A stretch of 43,276 nucleotides of DNA from Pseudomonadota bacterium (GTDB lineage: Bacteria > Pseudomonadota > Alphaproteobacteria > Rhizobiales > Xanthobacteraceae): assembly GCA_018971625.1 (NCBI GenBank), contig JAGXAJ010000031.1, forward strand, positions 1-43,276, written 5' to 3'. Both the position numbers and the translations under genes were made by a program. This document shows positions 16,616 through 24,908 of this stretch, one piece after another. Within the stretch, counting starts at the first letter, position 1. Each line of letters begins with the position of its first letter. The notes beneath the pieces were generated by a model. It had not been told where the DNA came from, did no database searches, and saw only the letters and a program-made list of their open reading frames with translations.

Positions 16616-16650
16616 GAAATTTACGCGGAAATTTACGCGCGAAATTTTCC
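16616..16650. repeat. 12-bp tandem repeat, 2.8 copies
   Basis: GAAATTTACGCG occurs twice head to tail (16616-16627 and 16628-16639), followed by C and a degenerate third unit GAAATTTTCC (16641-16650). It lies in the 343-base gap (16488-16830) between the membrane protein and the luxR stop; I see no gene there. Spacing near one helical turn would suit cooperative binding of a regulator. Confidence 0.6.
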
Positions 16651-16830
16651 GGTGGGCCTCCCCGCGCGTATCTTTCTGTACATTCCTTCCTGGCTGGGCC
16701 CCTTCGATATCGAGGTCGCGCTGGTGTGAGCCAACACCCATCGTAAAGCTCTCCCGGCCGATCCAGAATCAGCCGGAACGACATTGGCGTTTGCAACGTG
16801 TTTCGCATCGACGTCTCGGACAAGCCGTTA

Positions 16831-17604
16831 CTAGATGTCGATCAGGCCGCGATAGACCGCCTGGACGGTAGCCTGCGTCTTGTTGGTAGCCCCAAGTTTG
16901 ATTGTCGCGCTCTTGATATGAGCTTCGACGGTCTTGCGGCTCACACTGAGGATGACGGCAGTTTCGTCCGAGGTCTTGCCCATCCCGGCCCATTTGAGCA
17001 CCTCTTTCTCCCGATCCGTCAAGGGAGACGCCTGAAGCTCGTGGAAGTGATGGGTCCTGGTGCAAGCCCTGATTTCAATGGCGTGCAAGTCCACGATCTT
17101 CTGGGCGAGGTAAAGCAGAATTACATGCAGCTTCACGCTGTTATGTCTGAGATTCGCCAGAAAACGGTCGACGGGGTCTTTCCAGAACAGCGCGCAGACG
17201 CTGGTGTAACGCCGGCCCAGCGCATCATTATAGTGAACCGGGATGGTGAGGCCCTCGTTGACGCCAAAATCGCGCGCGGCCTCCATGGTCTTGACTGCTC
17301 CAGGCTTGCGTTTGCCCGTCACTGGCGGCAGCGACACGCTTCCCCAACGAAAGGGCAGATTGGTCCGGCGGGCCAACGCCAGGCAAGGATCGGTGCTGAT
17401 GAAGTTCTCCGTCCGGTAGGTATCGATCCACGCAGCACTGTGCGTGGACACCAGCAGCGGATCGTCTTCCCACGGATGCGAAGCGTCCATGAACCCGAAG
17501 GAGCTGAATCCGTAATCCTCGATAATGTGTTGAAACACCGTGCGAATCTCTGCGACCGAGCCGCAGGCTTCGAGCGCGTTCAACTCCTCCTCGAGAACTC
17601 CCAT
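16831..17604 (-). CDS. LuxR-family autoinducer-binding transcriptional regulator
   Basis: 257 aa from the ATG at 17604 (a TTG at 17637 would add 11 residues). The N-terminal domain has the features of AHL-binding pockets: FSSFGFMDASHP, WIDTYRTENFISTDP with conserved Tyr and Asp, PFRWGS, and GVNEGLTIPVHYNDALG. The C-terminal GerE-type helix-turn-helix reads LTDREKEVLKWAGMGKTSDE followed by TAVILSVSRKTVEAHIKSA. It is transcribed away from luxI across about 90 bases, the usual arrangement for a cognate receptor/synthase pair, and should bind the luxI product and control luxI-P450. A canonical lux box was not found by eye. Confidence 0.9.
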   Translation of the reverse strand: MGVLEEELNALEACGSVAEIRTVFQHIIEDYGFSSFGFMDASHPWEDDPLLVSTHSAAWIDTYRTENFISTDPCLALARRTNLPFRWGSVSLPPVTGKRKPGAVKTMEAARDFGVNEGLTIPVHYNDALGRRYTSVCALFWKDPVDRFLANLRHNSVKLHVILLYLAQKIVDLHAIEIRACTRTHHFHELQASPLTDREKEVLKWAGMGKTSDETAVILSVSRKTVEAHIKSATIKLGATNKTQATVQAVYRGLIDI

Positions 17605-17696
17605 CCGCTCAAACCTTGGGAAAATTCCTAATTCCAATTAGCCGGTTGATCCCATCATCTTACCGCCGCCGACGCAATACGATTGGGGGCCCGGGG

Positions 17697-18344
17697 GTGC
17701 AACTACCACGATATAAAGCGGTATTTTTTTCGGCGGCCACGCGACCCGATCTGGCCCGTTCGCTGTTCCGGTTGCGTCATGCGCTGTTCGTGCGCGAACT
17801 TGGCTGGGCGCTGGCGACCGAAAAAGACCAGGAACGCGACGAGTTCGACACAGACGATGCGGTCTACTGCAGCCTGTCCGTTGACGGAAGGATGATCGGT
17901 TGTTTTCGCGCCATTAGCTGCGATCGCCCCTATCTCGCGCGGACGATTTTCTCGCATTTGGCCACCAACCGGCCGTTTCCGACGTCTGCCGACTATGTCG
18001 AGATCAGCCGCTTCGGCGTTCTTGGCGTCTACCGACAGGCCAGCACCGTGCTCTACAGCCTCCTGATCCGCTTCGCCCTGGGATGCAACGCGACGGCTTT
18101 GGTCGCGCTGGCCGAATTGTCCCACGAAAGGCTGCTCAATCGGATTGGGCTTTCCACATCGCGCTATGGCGGCGTTCAGATCGTCGGGTTCCGCGACGAC
18201 GGGCAATGGATCCTTGCCGTGGCCGGCGAGATCGGGATCCCCGGAAATCCGCCGCCCGCCTTTACGGCGCTGCTTGAATTGACCAAAACGATGGAGATTA
18301 TAGATGAAGCATCCGTTTTCGGACGTGAGCGCCTTTCGGCATGA
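17697..18344 (+). CDS. LuxI-family N-acyl-homoserine lactone synthase
   Basis: 215 aa from GTG at 17697, which follows a G-rich stretch; an upstream ATG at 17616 would overlap luxR and add 27 atypical residues. All family landmarks are present with correct spacing: R27, F31 and W37 (RHALFVRELGW), D48 and D51 (DEFD), the Arg in GCFRAI and E-x-x-R in VEISRFGV. The enzyme makes a homoserine-lactone signal from S-adenosylmethionine and an acyl donor. Bradyrhizobium enzymes of this family are known to use acyl- or aryl-CoA (isovaleryl, cinnamoyl); the donor here cannot be read from sequence. The 3' end overlaps the P450 gene by 41 bases, so the two are co-translated. Confidence 0.9.
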   Translation: MQLPRYKAVFFSAATRPDLARSLFRLRHALFVRELGWALATEKDQERDEFDTDDAVYCSLSVDGRMIGCFRAISCDRPYLARTIFSHLATNRPFPTSADYVEISRFGVLGVYRQASTVLYSLLIRFALGCNATALVALAELSHERLLNRIGLSTSRYGGVQIVGFRDDGQWILAVAGEIGIPGNPPPAFTALLELTKTMEIIDEASVFGRERLSA

Positions 18345-19593
18345 TCCGCTCGAGCTGTTCAAGAAGCATAGCTCGCCCGATGCCGCACCTCTTGTTCGGC
18401 TGAACCTTGGTCCGTCTCCGGTCTACCTGGTAACGGACGCGGCGCTGGCGAAGACCGTTCTCAAAGCCGACGAATCGTCGATTGACAAGGGCCGTCTTGT
18501 CCACAAGCTCCGCACGGTCATCGGTACCAGCTCGATCACATTGAGCGGCAAGGAGCATCAACGGCGGCGCGCTATCATCCACCAGCATTTGGCGCGCGGC
18601 ATCATGAACGATTTCGTACCCCAGATCGCGGGCCTCATTCGCCGGCAGGCAGCGCTCCTGGTCCGCGAGTCTTCGTTCGACGCCCATGAGATCACCGCAC
18701 CGCTTGCGCTTCGGATAGTCGTCGCACTGCTGTTCGGCCCCGGAGCTCTGACGCCGGCCGATGAATCCGCATTGATGGAAGCCGTGCATGTCGCGGAAGA
18801 GGAGATGGCAGACAGCCTGTTTCGAATCCTGCCGAGAACGCCCTGGCGCAGTCTCGTGAAGCGGCGAGAACTGCGTAAAAGCCGTGCGATCATGGGCACG
18901 GTCGTGGATCGCGTGCGCAACCGCGCCTGTTCGGGAACCCTGTTGCAGGCGTTGAAGGAGCTCGATCTGTCTCCTGACGACATGCGTGATGAAATTCTGT
19001 TGTTGTTGCTCGCGGGTCATCACACCACGGGAAACGCCGCTGCCTGGTTGCTTTACTATCTGGCGACGGAGCCCGGACTTGCAGCGCGCCTCGCCGAGGA
19101 AATGCAGGCGATCACGAGTGACTCGGGCGAGATCGATCCGCTCAAATTGCCGAAGGCCGAGCTCAGCCTTCGCGTCGCACGCGAAGTTCTTCGGCTCTAT
19201 CCGCCCTTCTACTGGTTCTCGCGGGAGGTTCGTACACCTCGGGATCTTGGTGGAATACGGCTGAAACGAGGAACCTCCCTCATCATCAGCCCGTGGCAGT
19301 TGCAACGCAACGACCGCTACTGGAAGGATCCTGACAGCTTCCGGCTGGACCGCGCATACAACACGCCCGCCTTCATGCCGTTCGGACTGGGTCCGCGCGC
19401 TTGCGTCGGCATCGGGCTGGGGTTGCTCGAACTGCAACTGCTGGCTCTGGAACTGGCTGCTTCCTGCAAGCTGGAAGTTTTATCCAGCGTTCCGGCCGGC
19501 AGACCAACGCCTCAAGTCACGTTGTTGCCGCCGCGCATCGAACTGCGATTGCGGCCTCGCACCGAGGAAAGGACATGGCGGTACGTCGCCTGA
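18304..19593 (+). CDS. cytochrome P450
   Basis: 429 aa soluble bacterial P450. Landmarks: I-helix AGHHTT (237-242), ExxR E294-V-L-R297, and the heme-thiolate loop FGLGPRACVG with C367 as iron ligand. The ATG at 18304 has GGAG seven bases upstream, inside the end of luxI. The I-helix acid/Thr pair that delivers protons to oxygen is unusual: the acidic residue of the common AG(x)(D/E)TT motif is His240. No ferredoxin or reductase is nearby. The overlap with luxI suggests it oxidises the acyl precursor or the homoserine-lactone signal itself; this is inference. Confidence 0.93.
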   Translation: MKHPFSDVSAFRHDPLELFKKHSSPDAAPLVRLNLGPSPVYLVTDAALAKTVLKADESSIDKGRLVHKLRTVIGTSSITLSGKEHQRRRAIIHQHLARGIMNDFVPQIAGLIRRQAALLVRESSFDAHEITAPLALRIVVALLFGPGALTPADESALMEAVHVAEEEMADSLFRILPRTPWRSLVKRRELRKSRAIMGTVVDRVRNRACSGTLLQALKELDLSPDDMRDEILLLLLAGHHTTGNAAAWLLYYLATEPGLAARLAEEMQAITSDSGEIDPLKLPKAELSLRVAREVLRLYPPFYWFSREVRTPRDLGGIRLKRGTSLIISPWQLQRNDRYWKDPDSFRLDRAYNTPAFMPFGLGPRACVGIGLGLLELQLLALELAASCKLEVLSSVPAGRPTPQVTLLPPRIELRLRPRTEERTWRYVA

Positions 19594-19632
19594 TCGAGAA
19601 GCATTTGCGCCGATCGCAGTGCGGGTTGGTAC

Positions 19633-19794
19633 TCAGCTATGCAGGTATTGTTCAACCCGTTCGATGATGTCGCGGCGCTGATTGGATGAAAGCTTGATGA
19701 ACATCTTAAGCAACCGCAAACTTTCGACGGTTTCGGGCGAAGCTTCTCGCATTTCTTTGATCCGAAGCAGTTTGGCGAAGCCGGAGTCTATCAT
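19633..19794 (-). CDS. small hypothetical protein, 53 aa
   Basis: Found by reading the minus strand: ATG at 19794 with GGAGG seven bases before it; product starts MIDSGFAKLLRIKEMREASP and ends IIERVEQYLHS. It is helical, charged and free of cysteine. The sequence LRLLKMFIKLSSNQRRDIIE resembles the C-terminal segment that follows helix-turn-helix domains in small regulators, but no HTH is present. It diverges from the 61-aa gene at 19821, sharing a 26-base intergenic gap. Function unknown. Confidence 0.68.
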   Translation of the reverse strand: MIDSGFAKLLRIKEMREASPETVESLRLLKMFIKLSSNQRRDIIERVEQYLHS

Positions 19795-19820
19795 TTTGGT
19801 CCCTCCATCAGGAAATCAGC

Positions 19821-20006
19821 ATGAAACCGTATGCAGCAATCGAGCATCTCCGCGGTGCTATTGACGAGGCAATCGGATGCGCCGAGCAGGCGGGCTTGCC
19901 CTTTGTGGTCCTCCTTCTGGACATGGCACGCCTGGAGGTTGATCAATCGACCGAGGATAACTCAAACATTGTGCCAATTACCAGATCACTCGGCAAGCGG
20001 TCCTGA
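19821..20006 (+). CDS. small hypothetical protein, 61 aa
   Basis: Starts MKPYAAIEHLRGAIDEAIGC with AGGA about eight bases before the ATG; continues LPFVVLLLDMARLEVDQS. This looks like a short cytoplasmic helical protein of the kind common in Bradyrhizobium. It is paired head to head with the 53-aa gene. No family is recognised, and no membrane segment is likely despite VVLLLDM. Confidence 0.6.
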   Translation: MKPYAAIEHLRGAIDEAIGCAEQAGLPFVVLLLDMARLEVDQSTEDNSNIVPITRSLGKRS

Positions 20007-20402
20007 CCGTTTAATGCTCCCAGCAGGTAAGCGCACCGGTTTCGCGCCAAAAACGGCCCTCGACAAAACCGGACGAATGCAATCGAATTGAACGAAAAAC
20101 CAGTAAAGTCAAACAAGCTTCGATATTCTGCCGCAATCCACCGCTGGTTGCAGGGTTGCGCAGAGAGGACGCGGTCACCGCGCCGCATCGATCAGGACAC
20201 AGCCTGCGAGATCATCGGCGCGCCCATGCGTTTCGAGAGGACTTCGGCCATTCGTTTCACCGCATTCGCGCGACATGCTGGATGTGTTTGTTCACAATAG
20301 ATCGCGGAGGAGGTCACGCAGGCGGCTTAGTATATGGGCCCTTCGCGGCTTTGCGCCGGGCCGCCAAATCCAAAATAGCGGGCAGGCAATCTCTACCGAT
20401 AT
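20007..20402. other. gap with diverged copy of the tRNA-adjacent sequence
   Basis: At 20031-20160 the plus strand (TTTCGCGCCAAAAACGGCC ... TTCTGCCGC ... CTGGTTGCAGG) is alignable by eye with 12957-13078 next to the tRNA fragment, but the T-arm and CCA end are missing. On the minus strand near 20215-20275 a short frame reads RMAEVLSKRMGAPMISQAVS before a stop, possibly the last codons of a lost gene. No intact gene is seen. Confidence 0.4.
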
Positions 20403-21896
20403 TCAACCTTTCCGCACCGGCTGCGTCACGCCTGCGAGAGTGCGGGCGCGAGCCTTCTTTTCCTCGACATTCATCGTGCGGGCGATCTGGATGCGCTGCG
20501 CCTGGGGAGAGCCGGCCCCGTGCAGGCTCTCGGTGAGATAGCCCACCGCGTTGCGGCCGATGGTCATGTTCTCGATAAGCCGCAGGATCCGCATCCGATC
20601 GACCGGATCAACGCCGTCGCGCCCGTGCAGAAACTTGCGGACCAACGGGCCAATCTCGTTGTTTTGCAAATCCTTTTCCGAAGGCATGGTGGCGACCAGA
20701 CCGCCGGCAATGTCCTGCGCGAGCCGCGCGATTTCGAAGGGGAAGCGGGTCACATTGTGCTTTGCGACGTTGGAGAGCATCTCGTCATTGAGATAGGCGC
20801 CCGAAGCCTGCGGTTTCGAGCCGTGAGCACCGGCCATGCAACTCGAATAGATGGTTTCGTTGAGATGAGTCATCTCCACCAGCTTGTCCTTGATGTGGGA
20901 TGCTCCCTCGACCCCGTTATGTGACGCCGCCTCGGCGGCTGCGCCGATCAGCACGTCGCCCAGCCCCGTTTTGCAGACGTAGGACGAGCGGTGATAGGTG
21001 GTGAACCGCTCGACCAAAGTCGAGGCGTACTTCCACTCTCCGTCCATGAAGACGTGCTCGTGGGGAACGAACACGTTCTCGAACACGATCAGCGCCTCCT
21101 GGCCGGCAAACCGCGCATTTCCGGCGTCGAGATCGCCGCCGTCGACGGCCCGGGTATCGTTGGTCTGACGGCCGACGATATAGGTGAGGCCGGGCGCATC
21201 CACGCGCACCGCGCCGACCACCGACCACTCGCGATCCGCATCGGTCATGCGCATGGTCGGCATGAAGATCAGCCAGTGCGAATTGACCGCTCCGGTCTGG
21301 TGCATCTTGGCCCCCGACACCCAGATCCCCTGCTCGTCGCGGCGCACGACGCGCAGGAACAGATCCGGATCCGTCTGCTGATGCGGCGACCTGGAGCGAT
21401 CACCCTTGGGATCGGTCATCGCACCGCCGACGACGATATTCGCCCGCTGCGCGCGCCGGAGGAAAGCCAGGAACCGGGCATGGTAGTCGGTGCCGTATTC
21501 GGCATCCATGTCGAAGGTAACGGAATGGCACGCGCCGATCGCATCGAGCCCGACGCAGCGCTGGAAGCAGGTTCCGGTTCGGCGCCCAAGCTCGCGCTGC
21601 ATTTCGTGCTTGGTGACGAGATCGCCGGGCTTGGTCGGCACGTGCAGGAAGCGGTTGATCTCGCAGCCGGCAATGTCGCTGCTGACGCCTCCCAATTCGG
21701 GCCGCTCGACCGCCAGCCTGAAGGTTTCCGCCATGGCATTGATCGAGGGCCGAATGACAGGATGATCGACCGGCTCGGGCACGCGCTCGCCCATGAAGAA
21801 GACATTCATCGATCGCCCGCGCAGCGAATTGATATAGTCGTCCGGCGTGACAATCCGTTGAGCGAAGTCGGTCCACAACGTTTCCACCTCAAACAT
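20403..21896 (-). CDS. abfD: 4-hydroxybutyryl-CoA dehydratase / vinylacetyl-CoA isomerase family flavoenzyme
   Basis: 497 aa from the ATG at 21896, chosen because AGGAGG lies eight bases upstream. It matches AbfD along its length as I remember the clostridial sequence: VDHPVIRPSIN, CFQRCVGLDA, GAMTDPKGDRSRSP, HQTGAVNSH, VERFTTYHRSSYVCKTG, ESLHGAGSPQAQR. The four [4Fe-4S] ligands appear present: C110, C114, H302 and C308; the H-to-C spacing is one shorter than in the clostridial enzyme. The fold is shared with FAD-dependent 4-hydroxyphenylacetate 3-hydroxylases, which lack the cluster ligands. The expected reaction is dehydration of 4-hydroxybutyryl-CoA to crotonyl-CoA, but no partner genes of that pathway are adjacent, so the substrate may differ. 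Confidence 0.8.
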   Translation of the reverse strand: MFEVETLWTDFAQRIVTPDDYINSLRGRSMNVFFMGERVPEPVDHPVIRPSINAMAETFRLAVERPELGGVSSDIAGCEINRFLHVPTKPGDLVTKHEMQRELGRRTGTCFQRCVGLDAIGACHSVTFDMDAEYGTDYHARFLAFLRRAQRANIVVGGAMTDPKGDRSRSPHQQTDPDLFLRVVRRDEQGIWVSGAKMHQTGAVNSHWLIFMPTMRMTDADREWSVVGAVRVDAPGLTYIVGRQTNDTRAVDGGDLDAGNARFAGQEALIVFENVFVPHEHVFMDGEWKYASTLVERFTTYHRSSYVCKTGLGDVLIGAAAEAASHNGVEGASHIKDKLVEMTHLNETIYSSCMAGAHGSKPQASGAYLNDEMLSNVAKHNVTRFPFEIARLAQDIAGGLVATMPSEKDLQNNEIGPLVRKFLHGRDGVDPVDRMRILRLIENMTIGRNAVGYLTESLHGAGSPQAQRIQIARTMNVEEKKARARTLAGVTQPVRKG

Positions 21897-22264
21897 CGCA
21901 TTGTCCTCCTCTACCCTGAAATACACGCCCCTCAGCCGTACCACGCTTTGCGGTTTAGCCTACGCCTTCCCTTGCGCAACCCGTCGAGATTTTCGTTGAT
22001 TTGATCGAACCGCAACCGCCTGCGAACAGCCGGTTCATCGGCGGGCGCCCGTGCCGAAACGATATACCGCGGCAAATCGCGTGCGGGAACAGACGTTCCG
22101 ACGTAACTTCCTGCGCTCTTCGGCGAGATTGACGGCCGGCGCGCTACGGGTACCGCAGATCCTGTTTCGTCGGATGAAGCACGCCGTCAGATTTTCATTT
22201 AAGTCCCATCGCTTTCACCTTAAAATGCGGATATCTAGGAAAGCCTTCCACCGAGTACACCGAA
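21897..22264. other. divergent intergenic region
   Basis: 368 bases between the AbfD-like gene (minus) and the 89-aa gene (plus), so it must hold promoters for both. It is relatively AT-rich near 22190-22240 (TTTTCATTTAAG). I could not identify a convincing sigma-54 or regulator site. Confidence 0.4.
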
Positions 22265-22534
22265 ATGCACGAAATCTTGTTGTCCTACGGATACGAACTG
22301 GTCGATGATGGGTGGGAGGCGCGCGGTCACAGGACTTATGTTCACAACGGCAAGGCCGATCACCAGCACATGGTCCAACTGGAGAAAAAGATACGTCCCG
22401 CAGGTTGGGTGCGCGCCCAGGACCAGATGCGGATGTTCCGGCACAAGACCACATCCGACATTATCGAGCTCGAGCCCGGCGGAACAAAAATCGGCGGCCA
22501 TTTTCTGCACCACATGAAGTGGGAAAGCATGTGA
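22265..22534 (+). CDS. small hypothetical protein, 89 aa
   Basis: Starts MHEILLSYGYELVDDGWEAR and contains HRTYVHNGKADHQHMVQLEK and ELEPGGTKIGGHFLHHMK. It is compact and rich in His and Trp, with no signal peptide. It reads like a genuine small globular protein, but I recognise no family; the ribosome binding site is weak. It lies on the same strand as the carbamoyltransferase, 316 bases upstream. Confidence 0.6.
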   Translation: MHEILLSYGYELVDDGWEARGHRTYVHNGKADHQHMVQLEKKIRPAGWVRAQDQMRMFRHKTTSDIIELEPGGTKIGGHFLHHMKWESM

Positions 22535-22850
22535 CGGGTTTCTGACCCCCTGCTTGGTGTCTCCCCCTGCAATTTCGAAAGCTTGTGCGGCGTGTAGATG
22601 CGCGCGCTGCTTTCGCATCGTCCGCGCCGGGTCAGCGTCGATAGCCCCTGACAGACGCCGGCCGGTTCGGTATTCTGCGATGCGGTTCAGCGCTTTGCTG
22701 AGCCGCGGCACGCAGATCGTCATTAATATGGCCGCATTGAGCGATGAGGAGTCGGCAATAACGCAGACCTGACCGTCGAGGAATTGGCAATCGAGGCAGC
22801 CTGACGAGCATCGGAAAGCCGAAAGCAATTATCCCGGTAGAGGTGTATCA
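22535..22850. other. intergenic region upstream of the carbamoyltransferase
   Basis: 316 bases without a supported gene. It presumably contains the carbamoyltransferase promoter; GAGG at 22840-22843 is the ribosome binding site for the GTG start at 22851. Confidence 0.4.
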
Positions 22851-24527
22851 GTGAATATTCTTGGAATTAATTCAGTCTATCACGATTCAGCGGTGGCCCT
22901 GCTCGTCGATGGCAAGCTCGTCGTCGCCGCCGAGGAGGAACGGTTCAATCGCATCAAGCACGGAAAATTGCCCGACGTCGACAACCCGCACCAGTTCCCC
23001 GAGCAGGCGATCCGCTTCTGCCTCGACTACGCCGGGCTCACCGCCGACGACATCGATCACATAGGCTATTCGTTCGACCCGGAACTGCGCCGGGCGCGCT
23101 TTCGCGCCGATTGGTGGGAGAATTCGCGGGTCGAGGAGACCTTCCTGCTGCGGCTCGGCCAGGTACGCGGCATCGCCGACAAGATTTTTCGGCGTCCGCT
23201 GCGGCAGGGATTTCATTTCGTGCCCCACCATCTGGCGCATGCCGCCTCGGCCTACTATCCCTCACGCTTCGATCGCGCGGCCGTGCTCATCATTGACGGC
23301 ATCGGCGAGGCGGCGGGAACGACCCTGTGGAAGGCCACAGGGCACAAGATACAGCCCGTCGAAACGATCGACTATCCGCACTCGCTTGGCTTCGTATGGG
23401 AGGTGGTCTGCGGCTATCTCGGCTTTTCGACCTATGACGCCTCGAAGCTGATGGGCCTTGCTGCCTACGGCAATCCCCAGGTCTACCGCCGCGCCTTCCA
23501 GGAGATCATGCCGGTCGACAAGGAGAATTATAGGGTTGACCCGGGAGCGATCGGCTTTCAGTCGGCGAAGGAAAACAGAATAGAGAGCTTGCTGGGTCCG
23601 CCGCGCGAAATGAACATGGAGCTTCAGCCGCGGCATGCCGATATCGCGGCGGCGCTGCAGGAGGCCACAACTGAAGCCGTCACGGCGATCGTGCGGCGCC
23701 TCAAGCGCAAGGTGCCGCTCGAGAATCTATGCTTTGCCGGCGGCGTCGCGCTCAATTGCGTGACCAACGACCTGATCCGGCAATCCGGCGATTTCTCCGA
23801 CGTGTTCATCCCCTCCGCGCCGCACGATGCGGGCACCGCGATGGGCGCGGCCTATGTCGTGCATTGCGCCAGGCAGAAAAAAGCTCCCGAGCGCGGCAAG
23901 TCCTCGCCCTATTTGGGTCCTGAGTTCGACCGGCGCGAGATTCTGGCGGCCGTCAAGGCAGCCGGCCTCACGCCCCAGCGCAGCAAATCCCCCGCGCGCG
24001 ATGCCGCGGAAATGATCGCCGACGGCAAGATCGTCGCCTGGTTTCAGGGCCGCATGGAGTTCGGACCGCGCGCGCTCGGCAACCGCTCGCTGCTCGCCGA
24101 TCCACGCCGGCTCGACATGCGCAACATCCTCAACAAAATGGTCAAGCACCGCGAAGACTTCCGGCCGTTCGCACCGAGCGTGCTGGCCGAGCACGCCGAC
24201 GAATGGTTCGATGTCGGCCCCCATACGACCAGCCACGAATTCATGCTGTTTGCATGCGGGGTCAAGCCTGAACGGCGCGATCTCATCCCTGCCGTCCTGC
24301 ACCACGACAACAGCGCCCGGTTGCAGATCGTGCGGCGCGAGTCGAATCCGCGCTACCACGAGCTGATATCCTGCTTCTACGAGCGAACCGGCGTGCCGCT
24401 CGTCGTCAATACATCCTACAATGACAGCGAGCCGATCGTCTGCACACCCACCGACGCGATCGTTACTTTCCGCAAGTCGGGTATCGACGCGCTGTTCATG
24501 GGCGATGTCTATCTGACCGCGCGCTAA
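22851..24527 (+). CDS. NodU/TobZ/CmcH-family O-carbamoyltransferase
   Basis: 558 aa, the normal length for the family. The N-terminal Kae1-like domain opens MNILGINSVYHDSAVALLVD and has the metal-binding HHLAHAASAYYPS, LIIDGIGEAAGT, and DASKLMGLAAYGNP. Then AGGVALNCVTNDL and the nucleotide-binding APHDAGTAMGAAY follow. The C-terminal YrdC-like half has GRMEFGPRALGNRSLLADPR, NKMVKHREDFRPFAPSV and GVPLVVNTSYNDSEPIV. These enzymes transfer a carbamoyl group from carbamoyl-adenylate to a hydroxyl on an antibiotic or Nod factor. No nod genes are near, so a small-molecule or peptide substrate from the neighbouring genes is plausible. The GTG start has GAGG seven bases upstream. It converges on the NHLM exporter operon. 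Confidence 0.9.
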   Translation: MNILGINSVYHDSAVALLVDGKLVVAAEEERFNRIKHGKLPDVDNPHQFPEQAIRFCLDYAGLTADDIDHIGYSFDPELRRARFRADWWENSRVEETFLLRLGQVRGIADKIFRRPLRQGFHFVPHHLAHAASAYYPSRFDRAAVLIIDGIGEAAGTTLWKATGHKIQPVETIDYPHSLGFVWEVVCGYLGFSTYDASKLMGLAAYGNPQVYRRAFQEIMPVDKENYRVDPGAIGFQSAKENRIESLLGPPREMNMELQPRHADIAAALQEATTEAVTAIVRRLKRKVPLENLCFAGGVALNCVTNDLIRQSGDFSDVFIPSAPHDAGTAMGAAYVVHCARQKKAPERGKSSPYLGPEFDRREILAAVKAAGLTPQRSKSPARDAAEMIADGKIVAWFQGRMEFGPRALGNRSLLADPRRLDMRNILNKMVKHREDFRPFAPSVLAEHADEWFDVGPHTTSHEFMLFACGVKPERRDLIPAVLHHDNSARLQIVRRESNPRYHELISCFYERTGVPLVVNTSYNDSEPIVCTPTDAIVTFRKSGIDALFMGDVYLTAR

Positions 24528-24699
24528 GGTCATTCGACCACGACAGCTCCGGGGTATCGTGCAGCGACATCGCACTGTTCTTATCAAATTAATCCCGACC
24601 AGCCGCGACCGGCATCTTGCAGCGAGATCGACCGACGCCGAACCGCGATCCGGATCACCGGCCGGTCGGTTCGCATTCGGCTGGTTTTCAGCCAGAACG

Positions 24700-24734
24700 A
24701 ATGGCCCCAGCCCCGGGAATGGGCTGAGGCCATT
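24700..24734. terminator. long hairpin between convergent genes
   Basis: AATGGCCCCAGCCC, a 7-base loop, then GGGCTGAGGCCATT: a 14-bp stem with one mismatch in the 381-base gap (24528-24908) between the carbamoyltransferase (plus) and the exporter operon (minus). It has no clear T tract on either strand, so it could act as a weak bidirectional terminator. I see no gene in the gap. Confidence 0.5.
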
Positions 24735-24908
24735 GCAGCCTGCGAAGGTTTCGAAGGCGCGCGGGAGCGGCCCTCGAAGCAGGCTTGGCCCGGGGCTGCG
24801 GGCTCATCGCTATTGATCCGGGCCGGGCGGGGATCGCTCGTCTACCCGTATCGTAGCGATGGTCTCCGTGACGTCCGTGAGATGAGTCACACGGCATAAG
24901 ACGCATCG

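Noticed and set aside
17616..17696. ATG at 17616 as the luxI start
   Set aside because: It would overlap the luxR 5' end and add 27 basic residues absent from the family; GTG at 17697 gives a normal-length enzyme.
20991..22004. 337-codon plus-strand ORF opposite the AbfD-like gene
   Set aside because: The minus strand has conserved catalytic residues and a good ribosome binding site; the plus frame is low-complexity shadow.
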